From the NCBI GenBank assembly GCA_014729735.1, contig WJJN01000008.1, positions 1-19,349 of the forward strand: a stretch of 19,349 nucleotides of DNA, in the 5' to 3' direction. The translations under genes were made by a program, and so were the position numbers. The notes below the pieces were generated by a model, which was not told the origin of the DNA, made no database searches, and worked only from the letters and a program-made list of their open reading frames with translations. Position 1 is the stretch's first letter. Every line of letters begins with the position of its first letter. The DNA is from Candidatus Zhuqueibacterota bacterium. GTDB taxonomy: Bacteria; Zhuqueibacterota; Zhuqueibacteria; Thermofontimicrobiales; Thiofontviventaceae. This document shows, piece after piece, positions 7,954 to 14,674 of the stretch.

Positions 7954-7981
7954 AATATAGCATTTTCGATTTAAAAGTCAA
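7954..7981 (-). promoter_or_regulatory. Sigma-70-like promoter of the TIM-barrel gene
   Basis: Minus strand: TTGACT (7981-7976), 16-base spacer, TATATT (7959-7954). Transcription would start near 7947, about 20 bases before the TTG start and just ahead of AGGAGG, giving a short leader. Confidence 0.65.
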
Positions 7982-8085
7982 GCAAATTACAGCTTTGTTA
8001 ACTATATGTTACAAAAAATAAAGATAAAATGCACTATTTAAAATTGAATTATTAAAAAAAATTAAATTATCACGATACTTTTCAC

Positions 8086-8114
8086 TTGACATAGTTTACA
8101 ATTTTTTCTATGTT
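8086..8114 (+). promoter_or_regulatory. Sigma-70-like promoter of the Smr gene, with inverted repeat in the core
   Basis: TTGACA (8086-8091), exact 17-base spacer, TATGTT (8109-8114); start expected near 8121, 30 bases before the ATG at 8151. A perfect 6-base inverted repeat ACATAG (8089-8094) / CTATGT (8108-8113) overlaps both boxes and could be an operator, though the repeat is short. The AT-rich 7982-8085 stretch separates this promoter from the divergent one and shows nothing else I can name. Confidence 0.65.
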
Positions 8115-8150
8115 TAGGGTATTATAAATTAGTGTTACACAAAGGTAACT

Positions 8151-8432
8151 ATGGATGATTATTTTATAGTCACGGAAGTATTGGATTTGCATGGATTTTT
8201 CCCGGAACAGGTTCCGGAAATTGTAGATGAATTCATCAAGAACGCGCTCGAACTGAAACTGTATCGATTGCGAATTATTCACGGAAAAGGCAAAAGCAAG
8301 CTGAAATGGGTCGTCTTAAATGAATTGAAAGAAAATCCGCATGTCGAATCTTATCAGGATGCACCTCCGGAAATTGGTGGATGGGGTGCTACGATTGTGC
8401 ATTTAAAGCAGCCGGCACAAGCAAAAGAATGA
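8151..8432 (+). CDS. Stand-alone Smr-domain protein
   Basis: A 93-residue protein that is essentially one Smr domain, the nuclease-related fold also found at the end of MutS2. Seen: 'VLDLHGF' (the LDLHG motif, residues about 11-15), 'RIIHGKGKSKLK' (the HGKG motif, about 43-48) and 'GGWGATIVHLK' near the end (the GxTxV strand). Both signature histidines are present, so an RNA- or DNA-cleaving or -binding role is plausible. The family is too broad to name a substrate. The start ATG follows AAAGG with a 5-base gap and a good promoter lies upstream. It is followed 33 bases later by a lipoprotein gene with its own strong ribosome site, so the two may be co-transcribed. Confidence 0.85.
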   Translation: MDDYFIVTEVLDLHGFFPEQVPEIVDEFIKNALELKLYRLRIIHGKGKSKLKWVVLNELKENPHVESYQDAPPEIGGWGATIVHLKQPAQAKE

Positions 8433-8465
8433 TAAGATTGATAAATATATCAGAAAGGAGGTTGA

Positions 8466-8900
8466 ATGGCGAAAACATTAACAGGGATTGTTATTATGCT
8501 TTTCATCATTATCCTGGCTGACTGCAGTGGTCCCCAACCGCATGTATTTAAATATAGATTTACTCAGGAAAAGGCAATGGAGACTGCTAATTCTGCTTTA
8601 AGACAATTAGGATATAAAATTGAAGTGTTCGACAGGCAGGCTGGCTTATTAAAGACAAAGCCGCGCCAATTTTCTGCATCGGATGAAAACGGAGATATAA
8701 TTTATCAGATTGTGATTACATCGAAACAAGCATCGGAAATGCGGGTGAAAGTGACGCCGCGTGATGCAGTGGATTACCGAGATGAAATAATGGATCCTAT
8801 TGTCGAAAAATTTGATGAAGCAGGTATTGAAGCGAAATACGTGCCGCCTCGTCGTGGACAGCCATGGAAAAGACCAGCACCACCTTATCAACGTCGATAA
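8466..8900 (+). CDS. Small putative lipoprotein, function unknown
   Basis: A 144-residue protein I do not recognise. Seen: a hydrophobic segment at residues 5-18 followed by 'LADC' (Cys20). This resembles a lipobox, but Asp before the cysteine is unusual, so lipidation is likely but not certain. The mature part begins with a possible helix ('TQEKAMETANSALRQLGYKIEV'-like region, about 33-55), then strands ('YQIVITS', 'MRVKVTPRD'), and ends in a Pro/Arg-rich basic tail ('RRGQPWKRPAPPYQRR'). This small alpha/beta arrangement resembles periplasmic domains that mediate assembly, but I cannot assign a family. The start ATG follows AAAGGAGG at a 4-base gap. It probably shares a transcript with the Smr gene before it and lies 47 bases before the secreted repeat protein. 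Confidence 0.7.
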   Translation: MAKTLTGIVIMLFIIILADCSGPQPHVFKYRFTQEKAMETANSALRQLGYKIEVFDRQAGLLKTKPRQFSASDENGDIIYQIVITSKQASEMRVKVTPRDAVDYRDEIMDPIVEKFDEAGIEAKYVPPRRGQPWKRPAPPYQRR

Positions 8901-8947
8901 TTTTGATAGTCGATGAAATTCGTAAAGAAATTATTCAGGAGGTCAAT

Positions 8948-10903
8948 ATGAACCTACGTTTAACAGTAGTACTGGTGTCAATTTTGTGTTTGATTAGCAG
9001 CCCAATGTTATTCGCCGGTGAAAGCGTCATCAATGGTCAGGTTTATTATAACGGAAATAACGTGGGACCTGTTCGCGTGGCATTACTCACGTTGGAGCTT
9101 AATTTGGATGAAATTCTCACTCTGGAGACTTTGGAAACCGGACCGGGAATTTTTCAGTTTGACAGTCTTAAAGGCGGTACCTATTTTGTTGGTGCTTTTA
9201 TGGATGTCAATGAAGATGGGTTACCCGGGCTTACGGAACCTTTGGGAGCACATCCAAAACCAGTCGTTGTGACTGAAGGCTCAGTTGTTATCGATAGCGT
9301 AGATGTTTATCTGAACGAATTACCGCGCGGCAATAGCTCTATCGCCGGGCAGGTTATTTACACAGGAGATCAAACAGGGAAGCCGCATATTTATGCTCTC
9401 GGATTAACGGGTACGCCGTTTACTTATTATTGCCCGCCTGAGGGAGAAACCGGCTATTCGCTGGATGAATTAATGCCGGGCAAATACTTCATCGTCGGAT
9501 TTTTGGATGTGAATGACAACAGCACCCCGGACATCGGCGAACCGGTCGGTTTTTTACAAGATGAAATCACCATTGGCAATGATGAGAATCTGACTGGCAT
9601 CAATCTCGAATTATTCGATCCCGAAAGATTTAATGGTCAGATTAGCGGCAATATTAGCTATGCAGGAACAGAGACCGGTAGCGTTTATATTTATACCGTT
9701 GCAAAATCATACACTCCAGTCAAAACTAAAAAGCTTGATTTCCCCGGAACGATGAATTACACGGTGGAGCATCTGGCACCTGGAGAATATCTGATGTTTG
9801 CGTTTCTGGATACGAATGATAACGAGACATTCGATCCCTTGAAACTGAATCTAAAACCTTTGCCATCCATTGCAAAAGGCGAACCATATGAATTGATCGC
9901 AGAACCTGTTATCGTCGAGGACGAGCAGGCTGTGCAACAGGACCTTATTCTGGATGTTGACGGCGAAGGAGGAATTTCAGGTACGATAACTTATGATGGC
10001 GAACAACGGGGATCTATCGTATTAACAGCAGCTATTGGACTTTCTCCCACATGGCTTGGTCTTGCTGCCGGACAAAGAACGAATCCGGGACAGTTCAATT
10101 ATTCGATACCCGATCTGGATGCCGGATACTTCGGTGTTCTGGGGATTATGCTCACCGATCTTAACATGGACTTCGAAAATTTAAAAAATGTTCTGAACAT
10201 GCCGATTGGTTTCTACACAAAAGAACTGGTCAATATCAAACCTCCGGAAATGGCTACTGACATCGATTTTATTTTACAGGACAGCACGACATCGACCAGT
10301 ACAATTGCCGGAACAGTAAGGGCTCCTTCCGATTTGAGTGGCAGAATCCATCTGTTCTCTGTAGGCTTGTCGCTAACGCCTTATCATCACGAAATACTTG
10401 CCGAACCGGGAGATTTTGTATTCGATGAATTGCGAATGGGACGCTTTCTGGTCGGCGGCTTTATGGATGTAAACGGCAATGCGACATTTGACATTGGCGA
10501 GCCTTTTGATATCACGGATTCCATGGTAGAAATTCCGCATGGCGATATGACCGAAACAGTAGAACTGGTTCTGGGCACAGATCTCTTCACCGAAGTTGCG
10601 GAGGCAGATCAGGCGTTTAAACCCGGAGAATTTAAACTGGGGCAGAACTATCCCAATCCATTCAATCCCACGACACATTTTCGTTATCAAATACCGGAAT
10701 CGCGACACGTGGAAATTAAAGTCTACAACATGTTAGGTCATGAGGTGAAAACGTTGGTTAGTGCGAAACAGCCTGCGGGACTCTATGACATAACATGGGA
10801 CGGAACAGATAATCTTGGCAACGAAGTTTCCAGTGGAGTTTATTTATACAGCTTGAAAGCCGGTTCCTTTATGGATTTCAAGAAAATGACTCTGTTGCGC
10901 TAA
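8948..10903 (+). CDS. Secreted protein with five EF-loop-bearing beta repeats and a type IX secretion C-terminal tail
   Basis: A 651-residue secreted protein. The open frame begins at 8864, but the ATG at 8948 has CAGGAGG five bases upstream and starts a good signal peptide ('ISSPMLFA', cleavage near 23). Five repeats of about 100 residues follow. Each opens with a strand such as 'SIAGQVIYTG' and carries a loop like 'FMDVNEDGLPGLTEP' at residues 84, 185, 286, 400 (degenerate) and 505. The loops fit an EF-hand/dockerin-like D-x-N-x-(D/N) pattern and suggest calcium binding. The last ~85 residues, from 'FKLGQNYPNPFNPTT' (562) to 'GVYLYSLKAGSFMDFKKMTLLR'-like end, form the Por/FlgD-Ig sorting domain for type IX export and surface attachment. 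The role is probably cell-surface adhesion or scaffold; the ligand is unknown. A terminator follows at 10929. Confidence 0.88.
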   Translation: MNLRLTVVLVSILCLISSPMLFAGESVINGQVYYNGNNVGPVRVALLTLELNLDEILTLETLETGPGIFQFDSLKGGTYFVGAFMDVNEDGLPGLTEPLGAHPKPVVVTEGSVVIDSVDVYLNELPRGNSSIAGQVIYTGDQTGKPHIYALGLTGTPFTYYCPPEGETGYSLDELMPGKYFIVGFLDVNDNSTPDIGEPVGFLQDEITIGNDENLTGINLELFDPERFNGQISGNISYAGTETGSVYIYTVAKSYTPVKTKKLDFPGTMNYTVEHLAPGEYLMFAFLDTNDNETFDPLKLNLKPLPSIAKGEPYELIAEPVIVEDEQAVQQDLILDVDGEGGISGTITYDGEQRGSIVLTAAIGLSPTWLGLAAGQRTNPGQFNYSIPDLDAGYFGVLGIMLTDLNMDFENLKNVLNMPIGFYTKELVNIKPPEMATDIDFILQDSTTSTSTIAGTVRAPSDLSGRIHLFSVGLSLTPYHHEILAEPGDFVFDELRMGRFLVGGFMDVNGNATFDIGEPFDITDSMVEIPHGDMTETVELVLGTDLFTEVAEADQAFKPGEFKLGQNYPNPFNPTTHFRYQIPESRHVEIKVYNMLGHEVKTLVSAKQPAGLYDITWDGTDNLGNEVSSGVYLYSLKAGSFMDFKKMTLLR

Positions 10904-10928
10904 TTTCCGTATTTGTATGGAGTTGAGG

Positions 10929-10961
10929 AAAAGGCTGCTTTGTTCTTAACGGCAGCCTTTT
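10929..10961 (+). terminator. Rho-independent terminator after the secreted repeat protein
   Basis: A perfect 10-base inverted repeat AAAAGGCTGC (10929-10938) / GCAGCCTTTT (10952-10961) with a 13-base loop ends in a T-run and lies 25 bases after the stop. The A-rich left arm could also serve as a tail on the other strand. Confidence 0.85.
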
Positions 10962-10997
10962 CAATTTAATCTTTACAATTTTTAAATTTGATTTAGC

Positions 10998-11026
10998 TTG
11001 ACAATCTGCTATAATTTACTTATATT
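10998..11026 (+). promoter_or_regulatory. Sigma-70-like promoter with a long (about 140-base) leader
   Basis: TTGACA (10998-11003), exact 17-base spacer, TATATT (11021-11026), with the start expected near 11033. The TPR gene begins at 11174, leaving a leader of about 140 bases that holds no recognised riboswitch. TCAGTC near 11026-11031 can pair with GACTGA near 11122-11128. Confidence 0.65.
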
Positions 11027-11173
11027 CAGTCTGTAATTTTTTGACCGGATTGCATATTTATCGTCTGTGAATTATGCCTCAGGAAACGCAGTGATTGTTA
11101 GATTCAATACCTTGGTAATAAAGGACTGACGAGTTTGATGTGATCTTGCCGCTGATAAATTGTTAAAGCTTAT

Positions 11174-12187
11174 ATGAATCTATTATTTCTACTTTTAGTC
11201 CTGTCAGGAACGAATTGTATAGTAGGTGCTTCTCAACCGGATAGTCTGATATTGTACGGAATCGACCAATCCATACGGCAAAATTATGCTTCTGCTGAAT
11301 CTACGTTCACCCGCCTTATCAATGAATCACCGGAACATCCTCGAGGCTATTTTTTTTTAGCAGCAACACTTCAATCGAAATCAATGGACTTTGAGACGGA
11401 TATATGGGAAGATGAGTTCATTTTAACACTTGATAAAGCCGAAAACAGGGCGAGAAAGCTGCTTCGCATAAATGACGAGGATGAATGGGCGCGTTTTTAC
11501 CTGGGATCGGCGCTGAGCTACCGCGCATTTTACGATGGCAAAAAAAATAGGTTTGTTTCCGCTATTAAACGGGGACTTGCTGGCATATCGGAATTGAACA
11601 AAGTGATTGCTATTGATTCTACGATGTACGACGCTTATCTCGGGATCGGTTCGTATAAGTACTGGCGGAGCAAGTTTACGCGTTATCTCGACTGGTTGCC
11701 GCTCATAAAAGATGAGCGGGAGCTGGGTATCAAAATGGTCAAACTGGCGGCAGAAAAAGGCACATATACAAAATATGCGGCGATAAATGCGCTTGTCTGG
11801 ATATTAATCGATCACGGAGACGTATCGGAAGCACTTAAATGGGTCTTGAAAGGTTTGAGTAAATACCCGCAGAGTCGCTTTTTTCTGTGGGGTGCAGCAA
11901 AAACGTATTTTAATCTGCAGCAATATGATAATGCGATAAAGTATTATCAGAATATACTGGGTACTGTTCAACAAGAAAAACTAAATAACCACTATAATGA
12001 AATTATATGCTATTATAAAATTGCGGAATGCCATTTTAAATTGCAACAGCATGATCAGGCTGCTTTAACTCTAGAAAAAATTCGTTCTTTCGAAATTGAA
12101 TCAAAGATTAGAGACCGGCTTAAAGATATTTACTCGAAATCAGAGGAACTACAAAAAAAACTGGATGCATTAGGGTCGAATAAATAA
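11174..12187 (+). CDS. Exported TPR-repeat protein, function unknown
   Basis: A 337-residue protein built of tetratricopeptide-like helix pairs behind an export signal (about residues 1-19, 'NLLFLLLVLSGTNCIVGA'). Helix pairs are seen at about 27-60 ('QNYASAESTFTRLINESPEHPRGYFFLAA'-like region), 98-150, 205-250 ('GDVSEALKWVLKGLSKYP') and 250-320 ('QQYDNAIKYYQNIL', 'LQQHDQAALTLEKI'). Such repeats usually bind partner proteins; nothing here identifies the partner. The Cys15 is not in a good lipobox. The ATG has no recognisable Shine-Dalgarno and an in-frame stop lies 18 bases upstream, so the start is forced but translation may be weak or leader-controlled. It is followed 28 bases later by the acidic unknown gene, which may share its transcript. 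Confidence 0.75.
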   Translation: MNLLFLLLVLSGTNCIVGASQPDSLILYGIDQSIRQNYASAESTFTRLINESPEHPRGYFFLAATLQSKSMDFETDIWEDEFILTLDKAENRARKLLRINDEDEWARFYLGSALSYRAFYDGKKNRFVSAIKRGLAGISELNKVIAIDSTMYDAYLGIGSYKYWRSKFTRYLDWLPLIKDERELGIKMVKLAAEKGTYTKYAAINALVWILIDHGDVSEALKWVLKGLSKYPQSRFFLWGAAKTYFNLQQYDNAIKYYQNILGTVQQEKLNNHYNEIICYYKIAECHFKLQQHDQAALTLEKIRSFEIESKIRDRLKDIYSKSEELQKKLDALGSNK

Positions 12188-12215
12188 TGTGGTGCATCCC
12201 GGAGGAGAGGTTTGA

Positions 12216-12698
12216 ATGAAATTAATTACATCGGATATCGTCGAGAAAACGTGGCAGGAAATGAGCCTGATGCCGCCGGATGAGTTTCCGAAGGTCGTCG
12301 ATCAAATGATCGGGGAACAACCTGTGATTTTATCGTATCTAATGACTGCATGCCAGGATCTATTTAATCAAACAGAAAGACAGTTGCTTATTTACATGGG
12401 TGTGGTAATTTGGAAAATTATGCTACAGGGAGATGTTCCGCTGAAAACAGTGACTGAAAAAAAATTGGATGAGATGGAGGATGAGAATTTTGCATTCTGG
12501 GAAAGCATCGATCGTGAAAGTGATGAATTCATCGATTCGGTAACAGCAATTGCCGCTCGCTGCAATCAGCCGGAAGTCCTGAGATATGTGGTTGAGGCGA
12601 TCATGGAAGATATGGAGTATGCAAATGAAATCAGGGATGAAAATAAGGCAATGATGATGCTCTATTTAAAAACAGTTATTGATTGTTTCGATCAATAG
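12216..12698 (+). CDS. Small acidic, mostly helical protein of unknown function
   Basis: A 160-residue cytoplasmic protein I do not recognise. It has no signal peptide. It is rich in Asp, Glu, Met and Ile and reads as predicted helices throughout. Notable parts are 'MPPDEFPKVVDQMIGEQPVI' (about 19-38), a hydrophobic helix 'LLIYMGVVIWKIMLQG' (about 57-72), an acidic stretch 'KKLDEMEDENFAFWESIDRE' (about 82-101) and a Met-rich acidic end ('MEDMEYANEIRDENKAMMM'). The ATG is preceded by GGAGGAGAGG at a 5-base gap, one of the best ribosome sites in the window, which suggests it is well expressed. It sits between the TPR gene (28 bases) and the aconitase-like operon (56 bases). A 7-base perfect hairpin (12678-12698) overlaps its stop codon. 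Metal- or protein-binding roles are guesses. Confidence 0.7.
   Translation: MKLITSDIVEKTWQEMSLMPPDEFPKVVDQMIGEQPVILSYLMTACQDLFNQTERQLLIYMGVVIWKIMLQGDVPLKTVTEKKLDEMEDENFAFWESIDRESDEFIDSVTAIAARCNQPEVLRYVVEAIMEDMEYANEIRDENKAMMMLYLKTVIDCFDQ
12678..12698 (+). repeat. Perfect hairpin over a stop codon
   Basis: TATTGAT (12678-12684), 7-base loop, ATCAATA (12692-12698). It has no T-run after it and so is not a typical terminator; it could protect the 3' end or be chance in AT-rich DNA. Confidence 0.4.
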
Positions 12699-12754
12699 GA
12701 TTCAATAAGATACATTTATGATTAGTACATTCGATTTTAAGAGGTGAGGGAAAA

Positions 12755-14017
12755 ATGGCTAAGACCTTTGCAGAAAAATTACTTGCCCGAAAGGCAGGTC
12801 TGGCAGAAGTGGAACCGGGTCAGATCGTGACTGTGAAACCCGAACATTTATTAACGCATGATAATACCGCGGCGATTATCGGTAAAATAGAATCTGATTT
12901 AGAAAAATATGGAGTTGCAAGCCCCGAATTATCGGTGATTGTTCTGGATCATGTGGTACCGGCGGCAAATGAAAAGATCGCCACCAATCATAAGAAAATC
13001 AGGGAATTTGTTAAAAAATTTAATATAAAACATTTTTACGATGCCGGAGAAGGCATTTGTCATCAGGTTGTAATCGAGAAAGGGCATGCAGTCCCTGGAA
13101 CGATCGTAGTTGGCAGTGATTCCCATACCTGTTCTTATGGTGCACTGGGTGTGTTTTCGACCGGTGTCGACCGGACAGAAGCCGCAGCGCTAATGCTGAC
13201 GGGCGAAACATGGCTGAAAGTGCCGCAGAGCATTAAAATTTCGCTGAGTGGTGATTTCCCCACCGGAGTATCGGCAAAAGACCTGATCCTGCAAATCATC
13301 GGCGATGTCAGGGCAGATGGAGCGAATTATTGCTCAGTGGAATTTCATGGTGAACTTGATAAATTATCCCTTGATGACCGCATTACCATTTCTAACATGG
13401 GAGTGGAAATGGGCGCTAAAATAGCGATTTTCCCGGTGGATGATCTGGCAGCGAATTATCTGAATTCAATCGGTGTTGAATATACAAGCTACGAAAATAT
13501 ATGGTCAGATCCGGATGCTAACTATCTTAAGGAATTTGAATACGATCTTTCGAAAATAAGTCCAGTGGTTTCAAAGCCGCATACAGTAGACAACGTTGCG
13601 AGTGTTACAGAGGTGTTGGGCACGGAAATCCAGCAGTGCTTTTTGGGAACCTGCACAAATGGTCGTCTGCGGGATTTTGAAGTCGCTGCAAGCATTTTGA
13701 AGGGCAAAAAAATAACACCATCTTTGCGATTTATCGTATTGCCTGCTTCCCGTTCGATCTTCAACGAAGCGATTCGCAGAGGTTATATCGAAACCTTGAG
13801 CGAAGCCGGCGCAATTGTTTTACCTACCGGCTGCGGACCCTGCCTCGGGGCGCACCAGGGCGTATTGGCGCCAGGTGAAGTGTGTCTGTCCACAGCAAAC
13901 CGCAATTTCAAAGGCAGAATGGGATGTAAGGACGCGGAAATTTATCTTGCAAGTCCCGAAACTGTTGCAGTGTCCGCTTTATACGGTAAAATAACAGATC
14001 CGCGAAGTGAGTTATAA
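12755..14017 (+). CDS. Aconitase-superfamily hydro-lyase large subunit (LeuC/homoaconitase-like)
   Basis: A 420-residue large subunit of a two-part [4Fe-4S] hydro-lyase, of the compact archaeal/LeuC2 type. Seen: 'VLDHVVPAANEKIA' (about 65-78), 'AGEGICHQVVIEKGHAVPG' (about 98-116), 'GSDSHTCSYGALGVFSTGVD' (about 121-140), and the cluster-ligand cysteines in 'LGTCTNGRL' (Cys300) and 'TGCGPCLGAH' (Cys360 and Cys363). All ligands are present, so the cluster should form. Family members add or remove water across isopropylmalate, homoaconitate, methylated maleates or citrate; the sequence alone does not choose. The neighbours are citrate-lyase and malic-enzyme genes rather than leucine genes, which argues against an isopropylmalate role. 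The ATG follows AAGAGGTGAGG. The small subunit starts 27 bases downstream. Confidence 0.88.
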   Translation: MAKTFAEKLLARKAGLAEVEPGQIVTVKPEHLLTHDNTAAIIGKIESDLEKYGVASPELSVIVLDHVVPAANEKIATNHKKIREFVKKFNIKHFYDAGEGICHQVVIEKGHAVPGTIVVGSDSHTCSYGALGVFSTGVDRTEAAALMLTGETWLKVPQSIKISLSGDFPTGVSAKDLILQIIGDVRADGANYCSVEFHGELDKLSLDDRITISNMGVEMGAKIAIFPVDDLAANYLNSIGVEYTSYENIWSDPDANYLKEFEYDLSKISPVVSKPHTVDNVASVTEVLGTEIQQCFLGTCTNGRLRDFEVAASILKGKKITPSLRFIVLPASRSIFNEAIRRGYIETLSEAGAIVLPTGCGPCLGAHQGVLAPGEVCLSTANRNFKGRMGCKDAEIYLASPETVAVSALYGKITDPRSEL

Positions 14018-14044
14018 CGAAACAATGTTGATTAAGAGGTAAAG

Positions 14045-14542
14045 ATGTCTGAAACTAATCGCGTTTGGAAATACGGGAATGATATCAATACCGATATGCT
14101 TTTCCCGGGCAAATATACATACACCTGCAGCACGGCAGATGAAATAATCCCGCATCTGCTGGAAGACCTTGATCCGGATTTTGCGAATAACGTGAAATCC
14201 GGTGATCTTATTTTAGCTGGCAAGAATTTCGGTTGCGGCAGTTCACGGGAACAGCCGGCACTGGGATTGCGCGCCGTGGGCATCGATGCGGTGATCGCCA
14301 AAAGCTATGCCCGTATATTTTACCGCGCTGCAATTAATCAAGGTCTGTTATTAATCGAATGCCCACAGGCGGTGGATGCATATCGCGAGGGAGATGATGT
14401 TGAACTGAATCTTGATCAGGGTGAGATTATCATTGCCGGAAAAACATATACATTTCCAACACTACCGGAAGAAATATTAGCCATTCGGGAAGCCGGTGGC
14501 TTACTGGAATATACCCGAAAAAAACTGGAACAAAAAAAATAA
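14045..14542 (+). CDS. Aconitase-superfamily hydro-lyase small subunit (LeuD-like) with a non-standard specificity loop
   Basis: A 165-residue small (swivel) subunit matching the preceding large subunit. Seen: 'YGNDINTDMLFPGKY' at about 10-24; the substrate-sensing loop immediately after reads Tyr24-Thr25-Tyr26-Thr27; and 'GKNFGCGSSREQPALGL' (about 59-75), which carries the Ser-Ser-Arg substrate-binding group. In isopropylmalate dehydratases of this type the loop is usually YLRT or YLNT, and in homoaconitases a YLVx form. Here Leu is Thr and Arg/Asn is Tyr, so the substrate may differ (inference). The ATG follows AAGAGG at a good distance. It is followed by a 128-base AT-rich gap with a palindrome and the maeB leader. 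Candidate reactions are citrate/aconitate or mesaconate hydration. Confidence 0.86.
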   Translation: MSETNRVWKYGNDINTDMLFPGKYTYTCSTADEIIPHLLEDLDPDFANNVKSGDLILAGKNFGCGSSREQPALGLRAVGIDAVIAKSYARIFYRAAINQGLLLIECPQAVDAYREGDDVELNLDQGEIIIAGKTYTFPTLPEEILAIREAGGLLEYTRKKLEQKK

Positions 14543-14573
14543 AAATTAGCTCGTTTATCTTCATTTAATTCAC

Positions 14574-14598
14574 TCGATTGATTTTTAAAATGAATCGA
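14574..14598. repeat. 25-base imperfect palindrome upstream of maeB
   Basis: TCGATT-G-ATTTT-T-AAAAT-G-AATCGA: the arms are fully complementary except for one G/G mismatch, centred at 14586. It could be an operator for the malic enzyme or a weak hairpin after the hydro-lyase operon. It has no T-run, so it is not a classic terminator. Confidence 0.45.
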
Positions 14599-14627
14599 AT
14601 AATCAAAAAATTAATTTATTGTGCCTG

Positions 14628-14638
14628 AAGGAGGTGAG
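14628..14638 (+). promoter_or_regulatory. Strong ribosome binding site serving a short leader ORF
   Basis: AAGGAGGTGAG, the strongest site here, lies 9 bases before the ATG at 14648 (leader ORF) and is too far (over 30 bases) from either maeB start to serve it directly. Confidence 0.7.
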
Positions 14639-14647
14639 TTGTTGGGA

Positions 14648-14674
14648 ATGTATCATATCAATTTTGACTTTTGA
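14648..14674 (+). CDS. Short leader ORF overlapping a TTG start of maeB
   Basis: An 8-codon ORF (Met-Tyr-His-Ile-Asn-Phe-Asp-Phe, TGA stop) preceded by the strong ribosome site at 14628-14638. In-frame TTG codons at 14639 and 14642 could extend it to 10-11 codons. Its TGA overlaps a TTG codon of the maeB frame as TTGA, the classic geometry for termination-reinitiation. The peptide sequence itself is unremarkable. Whether it is translated is not shown by sequence alone; the alternative is that the ribosome site was used by an ancestral maeB start before a small deletion or frameshift. Confidence 0.4.
   Translation: MYHINFDF

Noticed and set aside
8864..8947. N-terminal extension of the secreted repeat protein
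   Set aside because: It would overlap the lipoprotein gene, lacks a ribosome site, and would put 28 residues before a good signal peptide.
11010..11015. TATAAT as -10 box upstream of the TPR gene
   Set aside because: It is only 6 bases from TTGACA; TATATT at 11021 has the correct 17-base spacing.
12678..12698. Hairpin at the end of the acidic gene as a rho-independent terminator
   Set aside because: The stem is AT-rich and no T-run follows.
12755..14542. Leucine biosynthesis leuCD
   Set aside because: No leuA or leuB nearby, the specificity loop is YTYT, and the neighbours are malic enzyme and citrate lyase; the names leuC/leuD were therefore not used as gene symbols.
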